DNA from: Erysipelotrichaceae bacterium
Lineage (GTDB): Bacteria; Bacillota_I; Bacilli_A; Erysipelotrichales; Erysipelotrichaceae
NCBI GenBank assembly: GCA_017539105.1
Contig: JAFYHQ010000046.1
Span: 44,483-108,482, forward strand
Reading direction: 5' to 3'
Length of the DNA: 64,000 bases
The notes below the pieces were generated by a model, which saw nothing but the letters and a program-made list of their open reading frames with translations, had not been told where the DNA came from and made no database searches. The translations under genes and the position numbers were made by a program. Shown piece after piece: positions 8,886-17,438 of this stretch; the stretch's first letter is position 1, and each line of letters opens with the position of its first letter.

Positions 8886-10010
8886 CTATTCGTGCGGATG
8901 AGCCGCCAGATAATCTGTCAAACCGGGAACTAATTTCGTTTTTCTTCCCAGCCCTGTCCTAAAGATATATGCAGTTCCATCATATTCATCGTAATCAGGG
9001 AAAGCGTTCCTGAATACCGCTTCTGATAACTCATCAGCAGATACGATGTAATCGATCTTTTTTCCGTTTTCTCTGATGCCTACCGAAGCATACATCAGAT
9101 CGACATCTCTGGTCTTAAAACTTTCCGGAAGAACTTCCTTCATTCTCTTTGCCAGCTGTGCGGCTGTTTCTTCATCGATTGCGTTGATCAGACCGATACC
9201 GAATTTTACTCCGGATGCTTCATATTCCTTGTAGTCGGAAAAAAGAATCTCTTCATCGCTCATGCCTGCATAGGACAGTTTCTCGATATGAAGCTGCCTG
9301 TACAATTCTCCGACATCCGTCACACCCGCTTCTTCAGAGAGAGTCCTGACAGCTTCCCTGTCCGCTTCCGTGGTTGTCGAACCTGTAAGATTATCCGTAT
9401 CTGATAATACCGCGCAAAGCAATAGATAGGCAGTCGTCCGATCAGTCTCCAGGCCATAGTTGAGATAATCCAGCCAGACGATGGTTGCCGTCGAACCGAT
9501 GGGTCTTCCTTCGTAAACTACCTGATTGCCGGTACTGACGGTCCCAATCCCGTGGTGATCGAGAACGCCTATGATATGGGCATCTGTCAGTCCTTCCACT
9601 GCCTGGGCATATTCGCTATGATCCACCAGAAAAATGTTTTCTCCTGAAGCATCATAAAGGACTTCAGGCGTTTCCACTCCTGCTTCTTTCAGCACATAGG
9701 CCGTCTCATTATTTACAGGTTCGCTGATAACCGCCTCCGCCTCATAACCCAGCAGATTCAAAAGGCGGGCATAAGCGATCGCGCTGCAGACAGTATCGGA
9801 ATCCGGACTCTTGTGTCCGATGACATAGATGGTTCCGTCTTCCAGAACCATGTTTTCGATGCTGCTGCGATTGAGCATCTGCAGCTCTTCCTGCTTCTGT
9901 ACGATATCCTGCAGTTCATTCAAACCTTTTCTCTTTCCAAGATCATAGGCTGCGAAAACAAGACATGCAGCTATCAGTAACGTGAGTAATCTTTTTAACT
10001 TATCGTTCAT
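8886..10010 (-). CDS. Membrane-anchored family II inorganic pyrophosphatase-like DHH/DHHA2 protein
   Basis: A 374-residue protein. Residues from about 60 to the end match a Mn-dependent family II pyrophosphatase: G-H-K-S-P-D-S-D-T (motif 1), L-V-D-H-S-E, L-D-H-H-G-I (the DHH motif), S-D-T-D-N-L, and a C-terminal DHHA2 domain ending G-L-G-R-K-T-K-L-V-P. Family II enzymes hydrolyse pyrophosphate in the cytoplasm and are about 310 residues long. This one has an N-terminal extension: one hydrophobic helix (residues 8-22, LTLLIAACLVFAAYDL) and then a charged, coiled-coil-like stretch (28-50). The catalytic domain would therefore be fixed to the membrane, on the outside if the K/R-rich N-terminus stays inside. 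The true substrate may differ. Confidence 0.85.
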   Translation of the reverse strand: MNDKLKRLLTLLIAACLVFAAYDLGKRKGLNELQDIVQKQEELQMLNRSSIENMVLEDGTIYVIGHKSPDSDTVCSAIAYARLLNLLGYEAEAVISEPVNNETAYVLKEAGVETPEVLYDASGENIFLVDHSEYAQAVEGLTDAHIIGVLDHHGIGTVSTGNQVVYEGRPIGSTATIVWLDYLNYGLETDRTTAYLLLCAVLSDTDNLTGSTTTEADREAVRTLSEEAGVTDVGELYRQLHIEKLSYAGMSDEEILFSDYKEYEASGVKFGIGLINAIDEETAAQLAKRMKEVLPESFKTRDVDLMYASVGIRENGKKIDYIVSADELSEAVFRNAFPDYDEYDGTAYIFRTGLGRKTKLVPGLTDYLAAHPHE

Positions 10011-10039
10011 ATTTTTACAGAATCCTTATCCAATCATAT

Positions 10040-11272
10040 TTACGATCCGCAAGAGATCCACATTGCCGGTCGGATAAACATCGGAGCATAGGTATAGTAA
10101 TTAAACACTTGTCCCTCACTGGTGATATAGGTTACCAGAGGTCCGTCTTCATTCAGCGCAGTCGAAAGCGTCCTGGTCATCCATGCGCCATAACGTGTAT
10201 CAGATTCGAAATAACCGATCGCGTTTTCATCAACCGTCTTGGTGACCATGGCTTTCCATTTGGAATTCGCTTCCATTTCCGTGAAAGGATAATCGCCATT
10301 GCCCTGATACGTTTCCGTCGGTTTTCCGAAATACTTCAATATTTCCTGATACGACAGCAGGAACACTTTGTCTTCCGTATCAGAATCATCCTCTTTGAAC
10401 TGATAAGTCTGTTCCGAATAATGGATGCCATCCCTGTCTTCCCAGTCTCCCCACTGTTCCAGAAGTTCTTCATTCGCTGCCTTATTTTCGTTTACCGTCG
10501 TCTGAACCAGAGCTCTTTCTTCTTCCGTAAACATCATTTCCAGAAATTCATTGTTCAGGAATTCACGGAGCGAACAGTTTTCCCAAGTGACTTTATCAAG
10601 GTCTTTCAGTTCCGGATTGTAGTTGAAAGAAAAGGAATCGATCAGCTTATCACAAAGGATCAGCAGTTTTCCATCCTGCTTGCTTATGACACGCCAGTAC
10701 AATGGTTCTGTTTCCTCGTTATACGGATAGGTATCGTAATTACCCAGGCATACCAGATCGCCGATCTCTGCCTTGCCGATCGCAACGGATCCGCCTTTTC
10801 CGGCAAATACATCATCCAGTTCTTCTCGGGTGCATCTTCTCATGCGATACCAGAAATCATCTGCTCCATACCAGAAAGCATCGTTCTCAGGATCGTAGCG
10901 AAAATCGTAGGACATATAGTCATCATATTCGAACTGATTCTCTTTGAAATTGAGAACGAGATCCATCTCTTCATCACCCTGGAACGGCGTGTGATATTTC
11001 CCTGTGCCATCTTCCGAGATCTCGCACCAGTAAGTCTTCTTATCGATATACAGACGTTCCAGTTCGGTCGTAGGATATCCGTCATAGTCGGGTTCTTCAT
11101 TGAATTCCGGCACATATTCGCCGTTGGCATCGCAGAAGTATTCCAGCATATAAAGCCCCACAGGCTGCTTCTGCTTGCTTGCGGAAGCGCCTGAATCACC
11201 GGAACCGCCACATGCCGATAAGCCAAGCATCAGCATTCCGATCAGCAAAAATGATAATAATCTTCTTTTCAT
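10040..11272 (-). CDS. Lipoprotein with a DUF6273-like domain
   Basis: A 410-residue exported lipoprotein. The signal peptide ends in the lipobox L-G-L-S-A-C with Cys21, followed by a Gly/Ser linker. Residues from about 170 on resemble the DUF6273 domain found in many Clostridia and Erysipelotrichia secreted proteins (G-D-L-V-C-L-G-N-Y ... L-Y-W-R-V-I ... W-E-N-C-S-L-R-E-F-L-N-N-E-F), often attached to surface proteins; its role is unknown. The middle part is acidic and rich in Tyr and Trp. The start at 11272 is preferred over 11278 because the TGAGGA ribosome site is well spaced from it. The gene sits upstream of the pyrophosphatase-like gene with a 29-base gap. Confidence 0.75.
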   Translation of the reverse strand: MKRRLLSFLLIGMLMLGLSACGGSGDSGASASKQKQPVGLYMLEYFCDANGEYVPEFNEEPDYDGYPTTELERLYIDKKTYWCEISEDGTGKYHTPFQGDEEMDLVLNFKENQFEYDDYMSYDFRYDPENDAFWYGADDFWYRMRRCTREELDDVFAGKGGSVAIGKAEIGDLVCLGNYDTYPYNEETEPLYWRVISKQDGKLLILCDKLIDSFSFNYNPELKDLDKVTWENCSLREFLNNEFLEMMFTEEERALVQTTVNENKAANEELLEQWGDWEDRDGIHYSEQTYQFKEDDSDTEDKVFLLSYQEILKYFGKPTETYQGNGDYPFTEMEANSKWKAMVTKTVDENAIGYFESDTRYGAWMTRTLSTALNEDGPLVTYITSEGQVFNYYTYAPMFIRPAMWISCGS

Positions 11273-11357
11273 AATCATATCCTCATATTATGCAACCTTA
11301 TTTTAACAAATATGAAATCGGATACTGCAACAATTTTATGCCTTCCACTTATAAGAA

Positions 11358-11377
11358 AAGGAGCTTTTCAGCTCCTT
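11358..11377 (-). terminator. Terminator of the PTS operon
   Basis: AAGGAGCT pairs with AGCTCCTT over a four-base loop, followed by a T-rich stretch on the minus strand. It ends the long sugar operon after the iron alcohol dehydrogenase. Confidence 0.75.
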
Positions 11378-11385
11378 GCTTTGTT

Positions 11386-12546
11386 TTACAGACAGCTGCG
11401 TATCAGCTCTTTCAGTTCCTCTTCGTTTGGAACCCGCGGACTGCGCGACAGATCGCCATGATAGCTGGTAAACGCCATTTTGACGACGTCATCGATTTTA
11501 TCTTCCGTCAGCCCATAGCTGGCCATCGTGATCTTTTCACCGATGATCCTGGAAAAGAGTTCTTCCAGAATATCCGGCAAGGCATAAGCCTGTTCCTCTT
11601 CCGATAAATCCTTCAGTTCCGGTTTGAAGATGCAGGCGGTTTCCGCAAACCTCTTCATTCCCTGCGGCAGAGTCCAACGTACGACCTGAGGCATGCAGAC
11701 AGCGATGCTGCCCCCATGCGGAGCATCCGTGACGCCGCTCAATGCCTGACCGATGCCATGAGGCAGATTCGTTGCGGAATGCGTAATGGACAGACCGCCG
11801 ATCGTTGAACATAAAGCCATGTTTTCTCTGGCTTGTACATCGTTTCCATCGGCACAGACTTTCTCGATGTTTTCCGCAAAAAGTTTCATGCCTTTCAAAG
11901 AGAAGAGATCCGAGAAATCATTGGCTTTGCTGCCGATATAAGATTCAAAACAATGCGCAAAGGCATCGATTCCGGTCAGAGCCGTGGTCTTACGCGGAAC
12001 GGTCATTGTCAGCATCGGATCGCATAACGCTCTGTTTGGAAAGATCAGATCGGATTTGATCGTAGCCTTGGCATGTGTCAGATGATTGGTGATTACGGAA
12101 TAACGGGTCGCTTCTGAGCCTGTCCCCGAGGTCGTTGGGATCGCAATCAGCGGAAGCAGCGGCTTTTCGATCTGGCGTTTCGTTCCTTCCGTGCTTCTGA
12201 CAAAGTCCCAGGCCTCGCCGCCATTGGTCGCTACGACATTGATCGCCTTTGCGGTATCGATGGCGGAACCTCCGCCCATGCCGATAATGACATCGGCATT
12301 TTGTTCGTGGCACAATGCGGCACCTTCGTTGATATCGTTATCCCGGGGATTGGGCTGAACCTTGGCATAGAATACGATATCCATGCCATTCAGAAGATCA
12401 GCGATCTTATCCTGCAACGGACTGTCCTGAAAGAAAGGATCCATCACAACAAACACTTTGCTGCCATATGCGCGAACGATATCGGGAAGCGTTTCCAGTA
12501 CATCCTTCCCGCAATCGACCATAGTCGGACAGAAAAACGTTTTCAT
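11386..12546 (-). CDS. Iron-containing (group III) alcohol dehydrogenase
   Basis: A 386-residue NAD(P)-dependent dehydrogenase of the iron-activated family. The nucleotide motif G-M-G-G-G-S-A-I-D-T-A-K is near residue 96. Metal ligands are visible in D-A-F-A-H-C-F, N-L-P-H-G-I-G-Q and D-A-P-H-G-G. Such enzymes reduce aldehydes or oxidise alcohols and diols. It is the last gene of the PTS operon, two bases after deoC. A likely job is reduction of the aldehyde released by the DeoC-type aldolase, which would recycle NADH made by the sugar-alcohol dehydrogenases. That link is inference from position. Confidence 0.88.
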   Translation of the reverse strand: MKTFFCPTMVDCGKDVLETLPDIVRAYGSKVFVVMDPFFQDSPLQDKIADLLNGMDIVFYAKVQPNPRDNDINEGAALCHEQNADVIIGMGGGSAIDTAKAINVVATNGGEAWDFVRSTEGTKRQIEKPLLPLIAIPTTSGTGSEATRYSVITNHLTHAKATIKSDLIFPNRALCDPMLTMTVPRKTTALTGIDAFAHCFESYIGSKANDFSDLFSLKGMKLFAENIEKVCADGNDVQARENMALCSTIGGLSITHSATNLPHGIGQALSGVTDAPHGGSIAVCMPQVVRWTLPQGMKRFAETACIFKPELKDLSEEEQAYALPDILEELFSRIIGEKITMASYGLTEDKIDDVVKMAFTSYHGDLSRSPRVPNEEELKELIRSCL

Positions 12547-12548
12547 AA

Positions 12549-13217
12549 CTATTCCGGAAGTTCGTCCTTGACGATATAGATCCCTTTGGAAGTACCCATA
12601 CGGACAGCGCCGGCTTCAATCATTTCATCGCAGATCACTCTGTTGTTGATGCCGGTCGAAGCTTTGACTTTCATATCGGGACCGACGGTTTCTTTCATCA
12701 GCCTGACATCATGAACGGTCGCTCCGCCTTTTCCGAATCCGGTCGAAGTCTTGACGAAATCCGCGCCTGCTTCCTTGGCCAGTTCGCAAGCCTTGACTTT
12801 CTCTTCATCCGTCAGTTCGCAAGTCTCAATGATCACTTTCAGTAATACATTCGGATGACAGACATCTACGACAGCCTTGATTTCATTCCGGACATAGTCA
12901 TAATCCTTATCCTTCAGTCTTCCGACATTGATGACCATGTCGATCTCTTCTGCGCCGTTTTCAATGGCCTCTGTCGCTTCATATGCTTTCATCTTCGTCG
13001 TATTCTGACCCAAAGGGAAACCGATGGTACAGCAAGTCTTGACACCGGATCCTTTCAGTTCATTCGCGACAAAAGCGATATTGCACGGATTGACACAGAC
13101 GCTGGCAAAATGATATTCTTTCGCTTCATCGCAGAAACGTTTGACCGTTTCCAGGGAAGTACCGATCTTTAATACGGTATGATCGATATACTTGGCATAA
13201 TTCTCATCGTATGGCAT
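12549..13217 (-). CDS. deoC: Deoxyribose-phosphate aldolase (DeoC) family
   Basis: A 222-residue class I aldolase. The Schiff-base lysine lies in F-V-K-T-S-T-G-F-G near residue 152, and the conserved D-M-V-I-N-V-G and V-K-A-S-T-G-I segments are present. DeoC splits 2-deoxyribose-5-phosphate to acetaldehyde and glyceraldehyde-3-phosphate. Here it sits inside a PTS operon without nucleoside genes, so it may act on another sugar phosphate. It follows the IIA gene by three bases and is followed by an alcohol dehydrogenase that could take the aldehyde product. Confidence 0.9.
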   Translation of the reverse strand: MPYDENYAKYIDHTVLKIGTSLETVKRFCDEAKEYHFASVCVNPCNIAFVANELKGSGVKTCCTIGFPLGQNTTKMKAYEATEAIENGAEEIDMVINVGRLKDKDYDYVRNEIKAVVDVCHPNVLLKVIIETCELTDEEKVKACELAKEAGADFVKTSTGFGKGGATVHDVRLMKETVGPDMKVKASTGINNRVICDEMIEAGAVRMGTSKGIYIVKDELPE

Positions 13218-13220
13218 AGT

Positions 13221-13637
13221 TTAGAACCCCATCATCTTTCTTACATTCACAAATGATTCATGACAGACGTTTTCTACCGTTTCCGTCATTTCATCCAAAG
13301 TCATATATTCCGTACCGGCCATGACTTCCATCAGAACAGGCATATTGATGCCGGTAAAGCACTGCAGCTTGAATCCTTCTTCCGTCAGTTTACGCATCGC
13401 CAGCGTCGCCATATTGAATGGCGATCCCATCAGCATGTCGACAAAGATCATCATGCCATCATCCGTATATTTCTCCCTGATGGCAGTTTCGATCTTATCC
13501 TGCAGCGTTTCGATGGTATCACCCGGATACAGGCCGAGCGCTGTTATCTTTTCGGCATCTTCGCCAAAAAACATTTCTGCGCTGTTCTTGAAACCTTCGG
13601 CTAAAGCTCCATGTGTCACAATCAGCATGTTGATCAT
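13221..13637 (-). CDS. PTS mannose/fructose/sorbose-family EIIA component
   Basis: A 138-residue cytoplasmic phosphocarrier. It has the EIIA-Man fold with the phosphorylation histidine at residue 9 (I-V-T-H-G-A-L-A-E-G) and the conserved I-F-V-D-M-L-M-G-S-P-F-N segment. It takes phosphate from HPr and passes it to EIIB. Here IIA is a separate protein, not fused to IIB, and it lies away from the IIB, IIC and IID genes in the same operon. The upstream AAAGGAT site supports the start. Confidence 0.92.
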   Translation of the reverse strand: MINMLIVTHGALAEGFKNSAEMFFGEDAEKITALGLYPGDTIETLQDKIETAIREKYTDDGMMIFVDMLMGSPFNMATLAMRKLTEEGFKLQCFTGINMPVLMEVMAGTEYMTLDEMTETVENVCHESFVNVRKMMGF

Positions 13638-13643
13638 ATTTCT

Positions 13644-14234
13644 TTATCCTTTCACATAAAATCTGTAACGTTTGAATATCAGACTGTTTGCGTCGATCGT
13701 TGAATTGGAAGCGAGCTGCGAGAAAACAGCCCTGGCCTTCAGCAAAGCGATGCCCGCTTTCTCAATAATCTCTTTATTCTTTTCTTCCTTTTCACCGGTC
13801 ACTTTGGAAACGAAATAACGGGTCTGAGAGATGGTATCATTCTGCAAAGCTTCTACCTTTTCTTCAGAAACCATGTTTTTCTTATAAGTTCCATTTTCCT
13901 TGAAGAAATCCATCAGGCTGTGATAGTACTCCTTGCTGGAAATAAGAGCTTCCATATCCGAACCGGTGATGCCGACATAAAACTTGTCGACGATCGCGTT
14001 TTCTACGTTTTCCTGGACCTTCGAAGAGATGACAGATCCTTTGAAGGCTTGCATGGCTATGACAAGAAGTATCGTTTTCAGTTCAAAAGAGATCTTGTAA
14101 GGTTCCGCTTTCTTGGAAAGAGGCAGATAGATCTCATCGTCGCTGATAATCTGATCATGCAAAGTCGTTATGATATCGATCCAAGTCTCGACGTATTCAT
14201 CCAAATCCAACTGTAAAGTCAATCTTTTGGTCAT
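13644..14234 (-). CDS. Unknown protein inside the PTS operon
   Basis: A 196-residue soluble, helix-rich protein that I do not recognise. It has no signal peptide or membrane segment. It begins MTKRLTLQLDLDEYVETWID, has a hydrophobic core near residues 50-65 (ELKTILLVIAMQAFKG), and a lysine/glutamate-rich central part. It lies between the GatD-like dehydrogenase gene and the IIA gene, six bases before the latter, so it is translated as part of the sugar operon. A regulatory or accessory role in the pathway is possible but nothing in the sequence shows one. Confidence 0.7.
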   Translation of the reverse strand: MTKRLTLQLDLDEYVETWIDIITTLHDQIISDDEIYLPLSKKAEPYKISFELKTILLVIAMQAFKGSVISSKVQENVENAIVDKFYVGITGSDMEALISSKEYYHSLMDFFKENGTYKKNMVSEEKVEALQNDTISQTRYFVSKVTGEKEEKNKEIIEKAGIALLKARAVFSQLASNSTIDANSLIFKRYRFYVKG

Positions 14235-14251
14235 ATATCCCCTTTTTGAAA

Positions 14252-14274
14252 CCGGCGAGCCTTAAGCTCGTCGG
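14252..14274 (-). other. Intercistronic hairpin in the PTS operon
   Basis: A GC-rich imperfect stem (ACCGACGAGC with its complement, five-base loop) lies between two operon genes and lacks a real U-run. It is better read as an mRNA processing or stabilising hairpin than as a terminator. Confidence 0.4.
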
Positions 14275-14280
14275 TATGTT

Positions 14281-15348
14281 TTATTGCTTGCAGGAAGCGG
14301 AATACATCGCTTTGCAGATGACGACCTTTCGTTCATAGATGTCTTTGCAAAGCTGCGGCAATCCTTCCACATCCGTACGATGGGTGATCAGATCCAATGC
14401 CTGCATCCTTCCATCATCCATGCACTCCATGGTGAAATGCCATTCATTGATCGGCGTTTCCGCATAATGAGAATTCCAGATACCCTGCAATGTGATCTCC
14501 TTACGCAGGATAGTGCTGTGTTCCTTCAAGGTAATGACCGTATCCTTATGCGGATTTCCCATCAGAACGATGGTACCCTTGGTTCTGGTAACCTTGATGC
14601 TGTTGCACAGACCCGGACTGGTTCCTGTTCCTTCGATGACGACATCAGCCATGTGGCCATTTGTCAGTTTTTTGACTTCCTCGACCACATCCGTTGTCAT
14701 GCTGTTGATGACCGTTTCGCCTCTATCGATACCGAACTGAACCTTCTCATCCACGACATCGACCAGAATCGGCTTTGCCCCGAAGATCCTGACCCAGCGG
14801 GCCGCCATGATGCCGATCGGACCGGCACCGAAAATGACGACATGATGACCGGCAACGACATTGCCTTTTCTCACAGCGTGCTGGGCAACGGTACATGGTT
14901 CGACCAGACCGAACATGTCATCGTCCAGATCCGGATTCTTCGCTTCCACGAAGTACCAGGCAGACGGAACCAGACAGTATTCAGCCATGCCGCCATCGCT
15001 GCGTGAACCCAGATAGTCATAGTGTTCGCACATGACATAGTCCGCAGTCAGGCAGGCATCGCAATGTCCGCAAGGGATGCAAGGGAAGATCGCACCTTTC
15101 TTGCCGATGAGGGCAGGATCGGCTTTCTCGCCGACAGCCACGACTTCGCCGCCGAATTCATGTCCCAAAGTCAACGGGTAAGTTTTCAGACTCGTACCTA
15201 ATTCAAAGATACGCGGAATATCGCTGCCACAGATACCGCATGCACCGACCTTGACCAGGATCTGCTCCCCAGTCGGTACAGGGATCTCGACTTCGTCACA
15301 ACGGAAATCGCCGATTGCATGCAGCCTCGCTGCTTTCATCGTTGCCAT
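14281..15348 (-). CDS. Zinc-dependent dehydrogenase, galactitol-1-phosphate dehydrogenase (GatD)-like
   Basis: A 355-residue medium-chain dehydrogenase. It has the catalytic zinc motif C-G-I-C-G-S-D-I-P-R-I, the G-H-E-F-G-G-E block, four structural zinc cysteines (C-I-P-C-G-H-C-D-A-C ... C), and the Y-D-Y-L-G-S-R-S-D-G-G segment. The G-S-D-I-P-R-I and Y-D-x-L-G-S-R-x-D-G-G signatures are those of GatD, which oxidises galactitol-1-phosphate to tagatose-6-phosphate. The NAD motif is F-G-A-G-P-I-G-I-M-A. It follows the IIB gene by two bases, which fits oxidation of a PTS-delivered alditol phosphate. The exact substrate is not known. Confidence 0.88.
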   Translation of the reverse strand: MATMKAARLHAIGDFRCDEVEIPVPTGEQILVKVGACGICGSDIPRIFELGTSLKTYPLTLGHEFGGEVVAVGEKADPALIGKKGAIFPCIPCGHCDACLTADYVMCEHYDYLGSRSDGGMAEYCLVPSAWYFVEAKNPDLDDDMFGLVEPCTVAQHAVRKGNVVAGHHVVIFGAGPIGIMAARWVRIFGAKPILVDVVDEKVQFGIDRGETVINSMTTDVVEEVKKLTNGHMADVVIEGTGTSPGLCNSIKVTRTKGTIVLMGNPHKDTVITLKEHSTILRKEITLQGIWNSHYAETPINEWHFTMECMDDGRMQALDLITHRTDVEGLPQLCKDIYERKVVICKAMYSASCKQ

Positions 15349-15350
15349 TC

Positions 15351-15839
15351 TTACTTTTCCTTAGCCAGCAGATCCGCTACGTTGTAGCAACCCTGTGCCG
15401 GAATGATCTGAATCTCGACTTTGACGCCTTCATCGATCATGCCTCTGATGACTTCCTTCTCATGTTCGGACATGGAAATATTCTGGAAGAATTTCTTTCT
15501 GTCCCCGGACATGCCCATACCGCCGATATTGAAGTAGTCGATCTCGCAGCCCTTGTCACGTAATGCTTTGATCGTGTCAGGAACCTTGGCGATCATCATC
15601 GTCGGCTTCGGTAGTCCTGCTTTCAGCAGTTCCGCTGCATCATCGATCGATTTGTTTTCAATGGTGATGCCGCTTGGTACCAGGTAAGAGAACATCTGCT
15701 GCATGAACGGGTCTGCAGCCGTCTTGTCATCGACGCACAGAATGTGCTGAACCTTGTTGTACTGTTTGATCCATTGCGTTACGACCTGACCATGAATCAG
15801 TCTGTCATCGATACGCGTAAATTCCAGATTATTAATCAT
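15351..15839 (-). CDS. PTS mannose/fructose/sorbose-family EIIB component
   Basis: A 162-residue cytoplasmic protein with the family active site R-I-D-D-R-L-I-H-G-Q-V, His15 being the phosphorylated residue. It receives phosphate from EIIA and transfers it to the incoming sugar bound by EIIC/EIID. It is followed directly by the GatD-like dehydrogenase and preceded by the epimerase gene. Confidence 0.93.
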   Translation of the reverse strand: MINNLEFTRIDDRLIHGQVVTQWIKQYNKVQHILCVDDKTAADPFMQQMFSYLVPSGITIENKSIDDAAELLKAGLPKPTMMIAKVPDTIKALRDKGCEIDYFNIGGMGMSGDRKKFFQNISMSEHEKEVIRGMIDEGVKVEIQIIPAQGCYNVADLLAKEK

Positions 15840-15865
15840 ATTATTCCTTCTTTCTATTAACTTTA

Positions 15866-16534
15866 TTATACAATGGAGGCCATGTAATTACGATAACACT
15901 CGGCAAAATATTCAGGCCCATTCTTCAGCATGGAAGAGGTCCCCGTCACCAGACCATCCGCTCCATATTCCAGCATCTTTCTGGCATTCTCCACTGTTGT
16001 ATTCCCATCTACGACAATCTCGATCTTGTGATCCGCCTTATCCAGGATTTCCCGGATACGGGCAATCTTTTCAAAGCCGTTCGGAATGAACTTCTGACCG
16101 GCAAAACCGGGATTGACACCCATGAATATCACGAAATCCAGTACCGGCAAAGCTTCTTCCAGATAACCCAGCGGTATGCCCGGACTCATCGCATAGCCTG
16201 CTTTCAGTCCATGTTCCCTGATGTTCATGAGAAAACGATACGGCTGTTTGCAGACTTCCGGATGGAAGGAAACGCGGTCGTTTTCTTTCCAATTGAACCA
16301 AGGGAAGAAATTCTCCGGTTCCACGCACATGAAGTGAACATCGATCGGTATGTCCGTGATACTGCGGATGGCATCGAAATCATCTTTTCCCAGCATGATA
16401 TTCGGTACGTAATGGCCATCCATGACATCAAAGTGAATCCCATCGATGCCATTGTTTTCAAACTCCTTGATATAATCCTTCATTTCCCATGGCTTGCAGC
16501 ACATGATCGAAGGATAAATCGTCACTTTTTCCAT
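15866..16534 (-). CDS. Ribulose-phosphate 3-epimerase family, D-allulose-6-phosphate 3-epimerase-like
   Basis: A 222-residue TIM-barrel epimerase. It has H-F-D-V-M-D-G-H-Y-V-P-N and the metal-site histidines, but departs from ordinary Rpe: D-V-H-F-M instead of D-V-H-L-M, V-N-P-G-F-A-G-Q-K-F-I-P, and V-D-G-N-T-T instead of V-D-G-G-I. The P-G-F-A-G-Q-x-F-I-P and V-D-G-(S/N) forms match E. coli AlsE, which turns allulose-6-phosphate into fructose-6-phosphate. Start 16534 has AAAGGAG at good spacing; the frame is open to 16567. An intrinsic terminator lies between this gene and the upstream IID gene. A hexulose-phosphate substrate is therefore likely. Confidence 0.85.
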   Translation of the reverse strand: MEKVTIYPSIMCCKPWEMKDYIKEFENNGIDGIHFDVMDGHYVPNIMLGKDDFDAIRSITDIPIDVHFMCVEPENFFPWFNWKENDRVSFHPEVCKQPYRFLMNIREHGLKAGYAMSPGIPLGYLEEALPVLDFVIFMGVNPGFAGQKFIPNGFEKIARIREILDKADHKIEIVVDGNTTVENARKMLEYGADGLVTGTSSMLKNGPEYFAECYRNYMASIV

Positions 16535-16551
16535 GAGTAACTCCTTTAAAA

Positions 16552-16585
16552 AAGCTATACGGGACAAAAGTATCCCGTATAGCTT
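16552..16585 (-). terminator. Internal terminator between the IID gene and the epimerase gene
   Basis: A 13-bp perfect stem (AAGCTATACGGGA) with an eight-base loop is followed by six Ts on the minus strand, ending just before the ribosome site of the epimerase. It should let transporter genes be made in excess over the downstream enzymes. Confidence 0.8.
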
Positions 16586-16598
16586 GACATACTGAATC

Positions 16599-17438
16599 TT
16601 AGTATGCGCCGGTTAAAGCTTTCAGACCGACTAAAGCAAACGCAACTACGAAGATGATAAGAATGATCGTGGTTGGTTTTGCTTTCTTTCTCAGCAAGCC
16701 CCAGACACCTAAGACGGCAGCCAATTCAAGAATACCAGGCAGCAAGGTATCTAAGACATCATGCTGAACGTTGAAGACAACGGAACCTAATGCGTTCGGG
16801 AATTCCCACTCTAAGAATGACAGGTCGATATTGACGTTACCGCAAGCGATAGCACCGATGACCATCAGACCGACGATTGAAACAGCATCCAGGATCTTGT
16901 TCAGCAAGCCTGTAGAAAGCATGTCAAGGATCGCTTCCTTACCTTTGTTGTAGCCCAACATGTACATGTTGTAACCTAAGGTAAGCATCAGAACCTTGTA
17001 AACGACTTCGAAGAGGATTGGACCAGCGAAGTTTCCGCTTAATGCTAAGGAAATACATACACCAGCCAGGATCGGATAGCAGATAGACTGTGAAACGACG
17101 TCACCAATACCAGCCAAAGGACCCATCAAAGCAGAACGGACGGAAATGATATCATCAGCAGAAACATTTTCGCCATTTGCTCTCTGCTCTTCCATAGCAG
17201 CAGTAATGCCATGTACGACAGTACCCATCCAAGAAGGCTCAGTATTGAAGAAAATCAGATATTTCTTTAATTCTTCAGCCTGTTTCTCTTCCGGATACAG
17301 AGCACGGATGATAGGCATGAAAGCATTCGTGTTACCTAAGCCCTGCAAGCGCTCATAGTTGTAGCAGGTCTCTGAGGAGTAACCTAATAACCAGTTCTTT
17401 ACGAGATCTTTCTTTTCAAGTTTTGGCATATTATTCAC
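16599..17438 (-). CDS. PTS mannose/fructose/sorbose-family EIID component
   Basis: A 279-residue membrane component. It opens with the family pattern K-K-D-L-V-K-N-W-L-L-G and later N-T-E-P-S-W-M-G-T-V-V-H-G and A-L-M-G-P-L-A-G-I-G-D. The C-terminal third has hydrophobic segments. EIID works with EIIC in sugar binding and translocation. Its first eight bases overlap the end of the IIC gene, so the two are translationally coupled. Confidence 0.93.
   Translation of the reverse strand: MNNMPKLEKKDLVKNWLLGYSSETCYNYERLQGLGNTNAFMPIIRALYPEEKQAEELKKYLIFFNTEPSWMGTVVHGITAAMEEQRANGENVSADDIISVRSALMGPLAGIGDVVSQSICYPILAGVCISLALSGNFAGPILFEVVYKVLMLTLGYNMYMLGYNKGKEAILDMLSTGLLNKILDAVSIVGLMVIGAIACGNVNIDLSFLEWEFPNALGSVVFNVQHDVLDTLLPGILELAAVLGVWGLLRKKAKPTTIILIIFVVAFALVGLKALTGAY

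Noticed and set aside
10109..11194. A 361-codon plus-strand frame opposite the lipoprotein gene
   Set aside because: The minus strand has a signal peptide, lipobox and ribosome site. The plus translation is rich in Phe/Arg/Ile and has no motif.
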